A stretch of 52,749 nucleotides of DNA from an uncultured Lachnospiraceae bacterium (GCA_949076555.1 CARUOB010000014.1:1-52749); one strand, 5' to 3'; counted from the first letter of the stretch, positions 16,752 to 26,343 are shown. A program made the numbers and translations. Notes: a model not told the origin generated them from the letters alone.

Positions 16752-17759
16752 ATGAAACAGCCTGTTGACACATCTTTATGTACCGGAAATAACGCCTCTG
16801 TTTTTTCTTCTGCCACAGATTATCAGACAAAATCCGCAGCACCACCCGCCGAAAGCTCTGGGTTTCAGAACGCCTGCGGCCAGATTCCCTACAACATGAC
16901 CAACGATTATATGTTCCGGGCTGTCTTACAGTCCAACAATAAAGTCCTGCGCGGGCTGATTTGTTCCCTGCTCCACCTGTCCGAAAAAGCGGTGGTTTCC
17001 GTGGAAATAACCAATCCCGTCATATTGGGAGAGGCCGTGACGGATAAGGAGTTTCGTCTGGATATCAATGTGGTTCTGAATAACCATACCCTGATTAATC
17101 TGGAAATGCAGATTGCCAACAAGCTCAACTGGCAGGAACGCTCCGTTATGTATCTGTGCCGCTCCTTTGACCGGCTGAACCGCGGACAGGACTACATGGA
17201 AGCAAAACCGGCCATACATATCGGCTTTCTGGATTATACCCTGTTTGAAGAAACGCCGGAGTTTTACGCATCCTATAAACTGATAAACGTCAAAAATCAT
17301 CAAAAATATAGTGACAGTCTGACCCTACATGTGGTAGACTTATCTCGGATAGATCTGGCAACAGAGGAGGACAGGAAGTATCATATTCACGAGTGGGCCA
17401 TGCTGTTTAAGGCCAAGACATGGGAGGAGATGAAAATGCTGGCAGCCAGAGATGAATATTTGCAGGAAGCGTCAGAAACCATATTCCGGATGAGCGCGGA
17501 CGATCTGGTGCGCAAACGGTGCCTCGACCGGGAAGAATATTATCAGGACTTGCGCAGTTATGAGCGGAAGATTGAACTAGACCGCATCGAACACGAGCAG
17601 GACCGGCTTGCTCATGAAGAGGATAAACGCAATTATGAGAAAAAAATAGAACAGAACCGGATCGAGCACGAGCAGACTCTATTAGCCCTCGCCGAGCGGG
17701 ACGCCCAAATCCAACAGTTGCAGGCACAGATAGAAGCGCTGAAAAAACAGAACCCCTAA
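16752..17759 (+). CDS. Rpn-family / PD-(D/E)XK nuclease family transposase-like protein
   Basis: A 335-residue protein. A Ser/Ala-rich N-terminus of about 45 residues precedes YNMTNDYMFRAVLQ, the typical opening of the family. The nuclease core shows Asp104 (FRLDINVVLN) and Glu118-x-Gln120 (NLEMQI), the D...ExQ form of the PD-(D/E)XK site. The C-terminus (about 275-330) is a coiled coil with a repeated unit containing RIEHEQ. Members of this family (Rpn, YadD-like) are recombination-promoting nucleases, often in mobile or defence contexts. It stands alone, closed by a terminator at 17766-17795. The ATG at 16752 has AGAAAGGA upstream. Confidence 0.85.
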   Translation: MKQPVDTSLCTGNNASVFSSATDYQTKSAAPPAESSGFQNACGQIPYNMTNDYMFRAVLQSNNKVLRGLICSLLHLSEKAVVSVEITNPVILGEAVTDKEFRLDINVVLNNHTLINLEMQIANKLNWQERSVMYLCRSFDRLNRGQDYMEAKPAIHIGFLDYTLFEETPEFYASYKLINVKNHQKYSDSLTLHVVDLSRIDLATEEDRKYHIHEWAMLFKAKTWEEMKMLAARDEYLQEASETIFRMSADDLVRKRCLDREEYYQDLRSYERKIELDRIEHEQDRLAHEEDKRNYEKKIEQNRIEHEQTLLALAERDAQIQQLQAQIEALKKQNP

Positions 17760-17765
17760 ATTCAC

Positions 17766-17795
17766 AAAAGGAGCATACCGCAATATGCTCCTTTT
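17766..17795. terminator. Terminator between convergent genes
   Basis: A perfect 12-bp stem AAAAGGAGCATA / TATGCTCCTTTT (17766-17777, 17784-17795) with a 6-nt loop. The A and T runs at the stem base let it act in both directions, between the Rpn gene and the minus-strand surface protein gene. Confidence 0.8.
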
Positions 17796-17838
17796 GCGTT
17801 GTGTCCATGTCGCCCTGCCCGACCGGACCATGCAAAAT

Positions 17839-20800
17839 CTATTCCGTTTCTTTCCCTGCAGCTGCCTCACTGCTTTCCTCTTCCCCGTCTTCCGCCGCCT
17901 TCTGGTTCTTACGCTTCTTATGTACCAGAAATACAGTCAGAAGAATCACCGAAACCGCACCGACTGCAAGAAAGACGATTTCATCCCTTATCCCTTTCTC
18001 TGCTACACGGACGGCAATTCTCACACTGCTGCCCTCTGCGGAAAAGAGATGATAAATTCCCATTAGTTCCGTCTCCGCCTTTCTCCAATCTGCACCTTCC
18101 TGCACATAGATCTCCACGCCCTCCGTCTGTCCCTGCGGAGCCTGATAGCGGATCTGATGGGTTGACGCGCCGTCATCCGGAATCGTAATCTGCCAGCACT
18201 CGGTCAGTTCACCGGCTTCCCCGTCTCCCGCCAGCGAAACACCCGCCGCATTCACATCCAGTTTCTCCACAACCAGTTCATCCTCCTGAAGAAACCGGCC
18301 GTCCGCCAGAAGAGAAGACTGCCCGTTATCCCGCATCCAGCTTCCCGCCAATGTCGTCAGATACCGCACATATTCCACCGACACATCCTCATCCAGCCTG
18401 ACGTTCGTAAGCTCCTTATTGTCCCAATCGGCATAAAATCCTTCTTTGACAGGAATGTTCGGATATTTTTCCAATGCCACACTGCCGCCGTAAGAACACT
18501 CGGCAGTGCCCACTTCCTCCTCATCGGCATAGAAGGTGATCTTCATTTTGCGGAAATTGGCCGGAATCCCCTCCGTCTCCAAAAGAGCCTGATAGCTTAC
18601 CGGCTCCGCCTTGCCGCTGTAGCTGATACGGTCGATACCCGCAATCTCATCCGAAACAAAATAGTTGCCCGCAAGCTCGGCTTTGTCAGAAACCTTGCCT
18701 GCTATGGCGCCAGAGAAAGCCTCCGCTTCCTTCACCTTCACCATGGACACACAGTTGTCAATCCCGTTTCCCCAACCGGCTATGCCGCCTACATACGCCC
18801 CGCCTGCCACTGTACACTTTGCGTAGTTTTGTCTGATGTGGGACAAGGACTGCCCTGCAACACCGCCCACATAATCGCCCGCCACGCTCTCAATCCTGCC
18901 GTAATTTTCACAGCGCAGCGCCATCCCCATCTCCTGCAGACCGCAAATGCCGCCCGCATAGCTCTTCTGTGCAGTCACTTTCGCCTGATTCACATTCTGC
19001 CTGAGCACACACTTGGTAAGAAACGTGGAGTTTGCCCTTGCCTCGTCAAGTCCCGTGATATCGCTTTCCAGATCAAAATCGTACTCGACCGCCATCGTCC
19101 CGGCAATACCCGACACGTTTAAATCCGCCTCCACATTTCCGCTGTTGGTGCAATCGGCGATGGTGGCGTCCATGCTCTCCTCCGCATTCTCCTGCGACTC
19201 ATCCTCATACCTGTCAGAATAATCCATATCCAGCACACCGTCCAGCGCATCCGTATACAGAAGCATAATCTCGCTGAACTGGTCGTTGATATCCGACAAG
19301 TCTTCTCCCAACAGGTCTCCTGATGAGGACATCTCGTCATTCAAATAACCCATATTTTCAGAGATATTTTTCAGATTGGAGTTGAGGCTCCCTGTGGTGG
19401 AACGGTAGTCATCCCCCAGTCTCGGAAAACCGATATCCGGCTTATCGTTTAAATTTGTCAGAATATCCTTCGTCTCATCCCCCATTTCTTCCAGATTTTC
19501 TGCCGCATCCTTTGCGGAGGAAGCGGCGGATTTCAACTGCTTCTTCGCGTCATCCGTCATCTCGTCTGCATGTCTGGATGCGATATCCGTCATGGTTTCC
19601 AGATATTTGCGCATATCCTCCGTGTAACTGCTGCCGCCATGCGCTTCACTGTACTTCTTATCCGCATAATCCCCAGCGGCATCTGCAATTTGTGAGGCAT
19701 TTGCAGCCATATTTTCCGCCGCCTTTTTCTGTACCTGACGATCCGCCTCCGCCTGCCCGCTGTCGTCGGAAAGCGGAAAGTCCCTGCTCTCCCCGCTGCC
19801 GCTGTCGTAATGCACCCAGCCGGTAATTCCCATATAATGTTCCGGCACATCCTGAAAGTCAATGGAGGCATAGCTCCAGCCGCTGTCCACACCCGATTCC
19901 GTCACCGGCTTTAAATCATATTCATTGGTGGTATCCTCGCTGGCCGCCTTGTCAATATAATAGTTTTCATACGCCTCCGTAGCCTTGGCCACATCCCCGG
20001 CATGTTGTTTCCCGGCCTCCTCAATCGTTTTCTTCGCCAGCTCGTACTGCTCCCTCTCTTCAGGCGTCATATATTGATAGAGATCCATGGACTTTACCAT
20101 GTCCTCCAGTTTCCCGGCAGCATCCTTCACATCTCCAGCCGCATCCGAAGCGTGGTCGATCACCCCGCCGTCCTTCGCCGTCTCGTCTAACACATAGTCA
20201 AACCGGCTCACCGCCTCATTGACGGAATCCATCATACTGTCCGTCCACTCTGCCGTCCGGTCCGCCAGCGCATGGGTATCGTCGAGCGCTCTGTCCGCAA
20301 AATCCCGGATTACCGAAAGCCTGTTGGAAAGGATATCCGAGCGGTCGCCCGCATCGTCTAACATCTTGCCCACCTGATCGTGCATGATATCAATGTGTTC
20401 CGACAATTGCAGCACGATATCCTCCGACAGATCTACCGCTATGTAAGGTTCCGCCTGTCCGACAATACCGCCCACATCCTTACGTCCGTATATCTTTCCT
20501 TTATTTGCACAGGAATACACATATCCGGACTGCCTGCCCACGATGCCGCCCACATTATAACCCACATGTTCGTAACCAATCACGCCCTCATTTACACAAT
20601 TCTGAATAATGCCTGTGGAAAGGCCCGCTATCCCTCCTGTATCCACCGTGTTTTCCGTGGTGGAAAGTTTTTCGCTCTTCTCGTCGGCGCCCCCTTCCAG
20701 AGAGCTCAAAAGACCTGCCGTATACTGCCCGAAATCGATATCCTCCAGCGATTTCGCCTTGTCCTCACTGGAAATATTGATGTCGGCGCGGTTGAGACAC

Positions 20801-21585
20801 CCCACGATGTTGCCGACATTATCGCCTGCTATACCGCCTGTATAATGCGCGCCCGTAACCGTTCCTTTCGACTCGCTGTCCATCAATACGCCGCTGATCT
20901 CGTTGTAGCCTGTGATACCGCCCACATAGTCGTTGGCCTCCACGACGCCGTCAAAGACACAGTTTAATAAAATACCGCTGTTATCTCCCACAATACCGCC
21001 AACCACCATCTGTTTCCCTGTGGGCCTGACCGTTCCCTCCACTTTCAGGTTCGCAATCACCGCCGATTCCTGCGTGTAATTAAACAGTCCCACATAGGAG
21101 ATCGGTTTATGCACCAGAAATCCGCTGACAGTATGTCCCTGCCCGTCAAAATACCCTCCGAAAGTCGGTATGGAAACAAAGTTTTTCCCCGCCAGATCAA
21201 TGTCCGCCGTCAGGTACACCTTTTTGTTCTGGGACCACGTATCCAGCCAACAGTCTCTGGAAAATGCTTTCAACTCCTCCGCACTTCCAATATAAATTTC
21301 TTCCCATTCTATCTCGTCATTCTTGTAGGAAGCGATGGTCGCGTTGGCGTCCTCCACGCTGGCGACCGCTTCCTCTTCCCCCGCATCCTCATCGTTATTC
21401 TCCGCCCGTTTTTCTGCCTTTGCGGACACGGTTCCTGTCTGTTTTTTCGGATTTTCTTCCTCCGCCTGTACATATGCCGCCGGTATACCGCCCATGAACA
21501 CTGCCACCGCCAATAACAGGGATAACAGACTCTTCCTGCGCAGCCATTTGGCCTCTGAGCGGGCCGTCAGTCTCTTCTTACTCAT
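17839..21585 (-). CDS. Large GLUG-repeat cell-surface protein with coiled-coil insert
   Basis: A 1248-residue surface protein. A signal peptide (residues 1-41, basic start, hydrophobic core, cleavage near YVQA) is followed by a low-complexity acidic stretch. Then comes a block of GLUG-like beta-solenoid repeats (about 150-375; VGGIVGDNSG, YVGGITGYN, YTGGIAGDN), a roughly 390-residue helical, Asp/Glu/Ala-rich region (about 385-775) and a second GLUG block (about 790-960; DYVGGVAGQS, AYVGGIAGWG). A beta-rich region leads to a C-terminal membrane helix (about 1201-1221) with the basic stop HKKRKNQK and an acidic tail. There is no LPXTG. Its ATG overlaps the stop of the MMPL exporter gene by 8 bp, so the two are co-translated and probably act together (inference). 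Confidence 0.88.
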   Translation of the reverse strand: MSKKRLTARSEAKWLRRKSLLSLLLAVAVFMGGIPAAYVQAEEENPKKQTGTVSAKAEKRAENNDEDAGEEEAVASVEDANATIASYKNDEIEWEEIYIGSAEELKAFSRDCWLDTWSQNKKVYLTADIDLAGKNFVSIPTFGGYFDGQGHTVSGFLVHKPISYVGLFNYTQESAVIANLKVEGTVRPTGKQMVVGGIVGDNSGILLNCVFDGVVEANDYVGGITGYNEISGVLMDSESKGTVTGAHYTGGIAGDNVGNIVGCLNRADINISSEDKAKSLEDIDFGQYTAGLLSSLEGGADEKSEKLSTTENTVDTGGIAGLSTGIIQNCVNEGVIGYEHVGYNVGGIVGRQSGYVYSCANKGKIYGRKDVGGIVGQAEPYIAVDLSEDIVLQLSEHIDIMHDQVGKMLDDAGDRSDILSNRLSVIRDFADRALDDTHALADRTAEWTDSMMDSVNEAVSRFDYVLDETAKDGGVIDHASDAAGDVKDAAGKLEDMVKSMDLYQYMTPEEREQYELAKKTIEEAGKQHAGDVAKATEAYENYYIDKAASEDTTNEYDLKPVTESGVDSGWSYASIDFQDVPEHYMGITGWVHYDSGSGESRDFPLSDDSGQAEADRQVQKKAAENMAANASQIADAAGDYADKKYSEAHGGSSYTEDMRKYLETMTDIASRHADEMTDDAKKQLKSAASSAKDAAENLEEMGDETKDILTNLNDKPDIGFPRLGDDYRSTTGSLNSNLKNISENMGYLNDEMSSSGDLLGEDLSDINDQFSEIMLLYTDALDGVLDMDYSDRYEDESQENAEESMDATIADCTNSGNVEADLNVSGIAGTMAVEYDFDLESDITGLDEARANSTFLTKCVLRQNVNQAKVTAQKSYAGGICGLQEMGMALRCENYGRIESVAGDYVGGVAGQSLSHIRQNYAKCTVAGGAYVGGIAGWGNGIDNCVSMVKVKEAEAFSGAIAGKVSDKAELAGNYFVSDEIAGIDRISYSGKAEPVSYQALLETEGIPANFRKMKITFYADEEEVGTAECSYGGSVALEKYPNIPVKEGFYADWDNKELTNVRLDEDVSVEYVRYLTTLAGSWMRDNGQSSLLADGRFLQEDELVVEKLDVNAAGVSLAGDGEAGELTECWQITIPDDGASTHQIRYQAPQGQTEGVEIYVQEGADWRKAETELMGIYHLFSAEGSSVRIAVRVAEKGIRDEIVFLAVGAVSVILLTVFLVHKKRKNQKAAEDGEEESSEAAAGKETE

Positions 21586-24151
21586 GATCCGCCACCTCCC
21601 TGCTCTCTTTCTTTTCGGGCATCCCGGTTCCCACAGTGTCGTTTTTCATAGTTCCCATAGGCTGCCTGCTCGCCATCTCCCCAGACACCGTCTCCGTCAA
21701 CTGCCTGTATTCTTCCTCCGTAAGCTCCGTCACATCTCCGGCCTCCACGTACGCGCTCACATTACCTTTGACAATGGCGCTCATACTGCCCGTCACGGTT
21801 CCTTCAATCCTGCCGCGCACCAGTCCATCCACTCTCATAAGACCGGTCACGTTCTTCGTGCGGATCGGCATATTCATGACAAAGGCCGTCTTCTCAATGA
21901 TCTTGTCACCCACCAGAAGAATCTGGGGCAGGACGAACATGGTCACCAGAATGGAAATGGAAGTTCCTCTTCCCAGACATTTTCCGATGCCGAAGATCGC
22001 CGCGTTGGAGGTCAGCTTACCGATCAAAAAGCCCGCCACCACCATCATGGTGCCCGAGGTAATAATCGTGGGGAACGCCTGATTCATGGAATCTATGATG
22101 GACTGTCTCCTGCCGTTTTCCTTTCTAAGCTCCATATACCGTCCTGCAATGACTATCGCATAGTCAATGTTTGCACCCATCTGAATCGAACTGACGATCA
22201 GATAGGACATGAAGAAAATATTGTCATGCTGTATCGCCGGAATCGAGAAATTCAGCCAGATACAGCCCTGAATCACCGCAATCAAAAGCACTGGCATACC
22301 CGCCGACTTGAAAGTAAACAAAAGCACCACCAGCACGGCCAAAATGGACACCACATTATTTACCAGATTGTCACGGCCAAAGGTCTTTTGCAGGTCATAC
22401 TGGCTCACCGACTCACCGCATACCAACACCCTGCCGTTAGGATAGTACTTTTCTGCGATCTCATGCATCCTGTCAAGGAAGGCAAATGTCTCCTCGCTCT
22501 CCTCGGGAAGTGTCAGAAATACAAGCATACGGCTGTAATTTTCGCCCTGTAACTGGTTCTTCGCAAAGTTCATGGCGTCATACGCCTCATCCAGCGTATC
22601 CTGCAGGTCGTCCTCCAGCGTGACATACCCTTCCTCCACCTCGTCGTGGACAAACATAAACATGTCTATCAGGGACACCTTATACTCCGGAAGGCCGTTG
22701 ACCACCTTGGCATAATCCTCATCGTTTACGGCATAGGCCGCATACACCAGCTCCGCCACCTCATAGTCCAGATCGATCAGCTCCGAAAACTGTCTCGGCG
22801 TCAGCCTGTCTGTCAGGCAGTAATCATCTAACGCCTCTATATTGGCAAGTCCCTGCGTGTAATCCACCTCCGGACATGCCTCCAGCTCCTCCAACAGCCT
22901 CGCTTCTTTCTCGTAATCGCCCGCGGGCACAATCAAGGCAACCATATTGCTGGCGCCGAAATTATCCGTCTGCAGTTCTTCCGTCTTCTGGATGCTGTTC
23001 TGGATCGGCGGCGTGATCGTGCTGTCACCGAACACGTAGGGACACTTGCTGGAAACCGTATAAGCACCCACGATGACAAGTACAAAAAGGGGCGCCACAA
23101 TATGTCTCGTCGCGTAATCGAATTTTCCCACAAAGGGAATGTCGGGAATAAAATTCTTGTGTCTGGTCGTATCCATCAGCTTGGAAAACAGCATGATCAC
23201 ACCCGGCATCAGCAGGAACACGGAGCCAAGCGCCAGAAAAATAGACTTAATCAGACACATGGACAAGTCCGGACCCATCTTATACTGCATAAAGCCCATT
23301 GCGATCAGACCGCCTATCGTAGTGAGAGAGCTGCCGCAGATCTCCGGGATCGCCTTACTCAGGGCAATGATAATCGCCTCACGGGATTCCAGATTGACAT
23401 GCTCCTCCTTGTATCTGTTCAAAAGAATAATGGCGTAATCCACCGACAGCGCAAGCTGCAGCACAACCGTCACGGAGTTGGACACAAAGGAAATCGTACC
23501 GAACACAAAATTCGTCCCCATCTGCAAAACCGCCGCCGCCACGAAAGTGATCAGCAGAACCGGCACCTCCGCGTACGCCTGCGACGTCAGGAAAAGCACT
23601 GTCACTACCACGAGAGCCACCAGAACAACGATCACGTTCATCTCCTCCGCAATCAGCTCCGCCTCGATATCCCCAAGCGTCGTGGACAGATAATAATCAT
23701 ACCCGGCAAGTTCTTCCTTCACCCGCTCCAGCACTCCCAGGCATTGGTCATCCTTCTCATCATAGTCAAATGTGACATTATAATAGGAAGAACCGTTAAA
23801 ATAATGTTCTTCCGTATCATCAAAGTCTACCATGAAAACACCCGGTATAAATGCCAGCTTCCGCTCAATAGACTCCGCCTGTTCATAGGACACATTCGCC
23901 ACCATCACATCACAGGTTCCGTATGTAATAAACTCCTGCTCCATCAGGTCCAGACCTTGTTTCGTCTCCGTGGAATCCGGAAGGTAATGGGACATGGAGT
24001 TCTCTACGTTCACCCAGTTTCTCGTTACGGCAGAAAAAATGATCAAAATACCAAACACCAAAAAGAACAGATTCCGTTTATCCACAATGAATCCGCAGAT
24101 TTTGATCATTGCCTGATTGCCGCTTTTTTTCTCGTTTTGTTCGTTTTCCAT
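21578..24151 (-). CDS. MMPL/RND-family membrane exporter with C-terminal Gly-repeat tail
   Basis: An 857-residue transporter of the RND/MMPL superfamily with two six-helix halves, each having a large extracytoplasmic loop. Both halves keep the proton-relay signature: LSVDYAIILLNRY in the first and GANIDYAIVIAGRY in the second. Such proteins export lipids, peptides or small molecules by proton antiport. The start is the ATG at 24151 (GAGAGAGGTGC upstream) rather than 19 codons earlier, because the promoter -10 lies at 24180-24185, inside that upstream stretch. The last ~88 residues are cytoplasmic and hold a glycine-spaced repeat (residues 770-805). It is the first gene of a two-gene operon with the GLUG surface protein. 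Confidence 0.92.
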   Translation of the reverse strand: MENEQNEKKSGNQAMIKICGFIVDKRNLFFLVFGILIIFSAVTRNWVNVENSMSHYLPDSTETKQGLDLMEQEFITYGTCDVMVANVSYEQAESIERKLAFIPGVFMVDFDDTEEHYFNGSSYYNVTFDYDEKDDQCLGVLERVKEELAGYDYYLSTTLGDIEAELIAEEMNVIVVLVALVVVTVLFLTSQAYAEVPVLLITFVAAAVLQMGTNFVFGTISFVSNSVTVVLQLALSVDYAIILLNRYKEEHVNLESREAIIIALSKAIPEICGSSLTTIGGLIAMGFMQYKMGPDLSMCLIKSIFLALGSVFLLMPGVIMLFSKLMDTTRHKNFIPDIPFVGKFDYATRHIVAPLFVLVIVGAYTVSSKCPYVFGDSTITPPIQNSIQKTEELQTDNFGASNMVALIVPAGDYEKEARLLEELEACPEVDYTQGLANIEALDDYCLTDRLTPRQFSELIDLDYEVAELVYAAYAVNDEDYAKVVNGLPEYKVSLIDMFMFVHDEVEEGYVTLEDDLQDTLDEAYDAMNFAKNQLQGENYSRMLVFLTLPEESEETFAFLDRMHEIAEKYYPNGRVLVCGESVSQYDLQKTFGRDNLVNNVVSILAVLVVLLFTFKSAGMPVLLIAVIQGCIWLNFSIPAIQHDNIFFMSYLIVSSIQMGANIDYAIVIAGRYMELRKENGRRQSIIDSMNQAFPTIITSGTMMVVAGFLIGKLTSNAAIFGIGKCLGRGTSISILVTMFVLPQILLVGDKIIEKTAFVMNMPIRTKNVTGLMRVDGLVRGRIEGTVTGSMSAIVKGNVSAYVEAGDVTELTEEEYRQLTETVSGEMASRQPMGTMKNDTVGTGMPEKKESREVADHE

Positions 24152-24179
24152 AGAAAAGCACCTCTCTCTTTCAAGGGGA

Positions 24180-24208
24180 AATATAGCACTTCGACCATCG
24201 GTCGTCAA
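24180..24208 (-). promoter_or_regulatory. Promoter with palindromic operator in the spacer (MMPL operon)
   Basis: On the minus strand TTGACG (24203-24208) and TATATT (24180-24185) are exactly 17 bp apart. The spacer contains CGACC-ATC-GGTCG as read on the plus strand (24192-24204), an inverted repeat of the kind bound by TetR-family repressors that control MMPL/RND genes (family knowledge). No TetR gene is in the window. Confidence 0.75.
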
Positions 24209-24238
24209 TTCCGTACAGGTCGAGTTTTATACATTCCC

Positions 24239-24267
24239 TTGAAATTGTATAAAATACAGCGTAAACT
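24239..24267 (+). promoter_or_regulatory. Putative sigma-A promoter for the potassium transporter
   Basis: TTGAAA (24239-24244) and TAAACT (24262-24267), spaced by 17 bp, lie 28 bases before the ATG of the TrkH-type gene. The untranslated leader is short, so no riboswitch fits. Confidence 0.55.
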
Positions 24268-24295
24268 ATATCTGTATTGACAGAAAGGCTTTCCT

Positions 24296-25657
24296 ATGAA
24301 AAAAAAGTTTCGCATTACTTTATCCACTACACAGACCATCCTGCTCAGTTTTTTGCTGGCCATTCTTTTTGGAAGCGCGCTGCTGGCCCTGCCTGTCAGT
24401 GCCGCAGACGGCGCAGCCGTACCCTATATAGACGCGCTCTTTACGGCGACCACCTCCATCTGTGTAACGGGCCTTGTGACCGTTCCCACCTTTTCCACCT
24501 GGAGTCTCTTTGGTCAGATCGTCATTCTCTTTCTGATACAGGTGGGCGGACTCGGCGTCGTCACGATTATGTCCGGGCTGATGATCAGTCTGCACCGGAG
24601 AATCGGTATCAGGGACAGAATGCTGATTCAGGACGCCTTCAACCTAAATACGCTGTCAGGCATGGTCAAATTTATCCGAAAGGTGATTGCCGGTACTTTT
24701 CTCGTAGAAGGAATCGGCGCCCTTTTATACATGACGGTTTTTGTGCCGGAATTTGGCGCAAAAGGCGTATGGATTTCCCTGTTTAACGCCGTCTCCGCTT
24801 TCTGCAACGCTGGGATGGATGTGATATCGGAAAACAGTCTGTATGCCTATGTCCATAACCCGGTGATCAATACCGTAACGATTTTGCTGATTGTTTTTGG
24901 CGGCATCGGATACATTGTCTGGTGGGATCTTGTAGGGGCGCTGAAAAACATACGGCGGCAGGGAATGAAATGCTTTGCGAATCTGACCCTTCACAGCAAA
25001 ATTGCCCTCTCCGTCACGGGAATCCTGATCCTCGCGGGAACGGCGGCTATATTTGTTTTCGAATATAACAACCCTCTTACGATAGGGAACTTTTCTCTCT
25101 TTGACAAGCTGCAGGCTTCGCTGTTCCAGTCTGTGACCACCAGAACCGCAGGCTTCGCAACCGTCCCGCAGGAGGATCTGACAAACGCCTCCGCCCTCGC
25201 CTCGCTGCTCCTAATGTTTATCGGCGGGTCGCCTGTGGGCACGGCCGGCGGCATCAAAACAGTAACTTTCGCGGTTCTGATCGTCTCGGCATTTGCCACG
25301 ATGAAGACCCATGCCGAGGCGGAGCTCTTTCACCGGACTATTCCGAAACACGCTGTCAGCAAAGCCGTCGCGGTGGTGAGCATGGCCTTTATCATCCTGT
25401 TTACGGCAACGCTCTTACTGTCTGCTGTCACCGATGCGGATGCTCTCGACGTCCTCTACGAAACCGTCAGCGCCGCCGCCACGGTGGGCCTTACAAGGAG
25501 CCTCACTTCCGAACTGAATACTTGGGGCAGAATCATTATCATCATAACCATGTATCTCGGCAGAGTCGGCCCGATTTCACTTATGATCGCGCTGAACACA
25601 AAGAAAGAAACGAAAAATATCATCAAGAATCCCACGGAAGACATAAGCGTGGGTTGA
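24296..25657 (+). CDS. ktrB: Potassium uptake channel subunit, TrkH/KtrB family
   Basis: A 453-residue membrane protein with four M1-P-M2 repeats. The four filter segments are visible: TTSICVTGLVTV, VSAFCNAGMDV, VTTRTAGFATV and VGTAGGIKTVTF, each with the filter Gly. The size and the short basic N-terminus fit KtrB rather than long TrkH. AGAAAGG precedes the ATG. The regulatory subunit gene follows after 35 bp, so the pair forms a Ktr-type K+ (or Na+-coupled K+) importer. Confidence 0.93.
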   Translation: MKKKFRITLSTTQTILLSFLLAILFGSALLALPVSAADGAAVPYIDALFTATTSICVTGLVTVPTFSTWSLFGQIVILFLIQVGGLGVVTIMSGLMISLHRRIGIRDRMLIQDAFNLNTLSGMVKFIRKVIAGTFLVEGIGALLYMTVFVPEFGAKGVWISLFNAVSAFCNAGMDVISENSLYAYVHNPVINTVTILLIVFGGIGYIVWWDLVGALKNIRRQGMKCFANLTLHSKIALSVTGILILAGTAAIFVFEYNNPLTIGNFSLFDKLQASLFQSVTTRTAGFATVPQEDLTNASALASLLLMFIGGSPVGTAGGIKTVTFAVLIVSAFATMKTHAEAELFHRTIPKHAVSKAVAVVSMAFIILFTATLLLSAVTDADALDVLYETVSAAATVGLTRSLTSELNTWGRIIIIITMYLGRVGPISLMIALNTKKETKNIIKNPTEDISVG

Positions 25658-25692
25658 GACGCAGGGAAAAGAAAGGAAAGGGAAATAAACCT

Positions 25693-26343
25693 ATGGGCAT
25701 TCATCAGTCTTATGCAGTATTCGGTCTTGGCAGATATGGATTTGCCGTGGCAAAGGAACTTGTGGGAAACGGCGCGGAGGTGCTTGCCGTGGACTTAGAC
25801 GAGGAACTTGTCAACGCCGCGATCGCTGAAATTCCGATCTGCAAATGCGCGGACATTACCGAGGCGGAAGTCATCAAACAGCTTGGCATCGCCAACATCG
25901 ACGTGGTCATCATCGCCATGGCAAGCAATCTGAAAGCCAGCGTCATGGCCACCATGCTCTGCAAGGAAATCGGTGTCAAAACAGTGATCGCTAAGTGCGC
26001 CACCGATTTAGACCGTAAAATCCTGCGCAAAGTGGGCGCCGACCGGGTCGTATTTCCGGAGAGCGAGTCCGGCATCCGCCTTGCCAAAAATCTTTTAAGC
26101 TCCGGTTTTATGGATATTATGGAACTCTCCAAAGACATCTCTTTAGTAGAACTGCCCGTCAAGCAGGAATGGGCGGGAAAGACCCTGATTGAATTAAACC
26201 TCAGAAAAAAATATTCAATCAATGTGGTGGCCATCGTTGAGGGCAAAGACGTCCGCATTGATATCGACCCTGAAATGCCTCTGCAGGCGTCTATGAAAAT
26301 GATCGTGATTGCCGATACGGCGAAACTGGGGAGACTTTCCTAA
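25693..26343 (+). CDS. ktrA: Potassium uptake regulatory subunit, KtrA/TrkA family
   Basis: A 216-residue cytoplasmic RCK protein. The N-terminal Rossmann fold has YAVFGLGRYGFAVAKEL and the acidic VDLDEE at the end of strand 2, as in NAD- or ATP-binding RCK domains. A C-terminal RCK-C (TrkA_C) domain covers about 135-216. The ATG at 25693 follows GGAAAGGGAAATAAAC. It gates the adjacent KtrB channel. The stop codon lies in the loop of the terminator hairpin. Confidence 0.93.
   Translation: MGIHQSYAVFGLGRYGFAVAKELVGNGAEVLAVDLDEELVNAAIAEIPICKCADITEAEVIKQLGIANIDVVIIAMASNLKASVMATMLCKEIGVKTVIAKCATDLDRKILRKVGADRVVFPESESGIRLAKNLLSSGFMDIMELSKDISLVELPVKQEWAGKTLIELNLRKKYSINVVAIVEGKDVRIDIDPEMPLQASMKMIVIADTAKLGRLS

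Noticed and set aside
21335..24280. Long plus-strand reading frames (405 and 392 codons) opposite the MMPL and surface protein genes
   Set aside because: They lie antisense to well-supported genes, are rich in His, Arg and Gln, lack ribosome sites and show no domain. They are a by-product of the codon bias of the real genes.
24152..24295. A c-di-AMP (ydaO-type) riboswitch before the potassium transporter
   Set aside because: The leader after the likely promoter is only about 20 bases, too short for that riboswitch.
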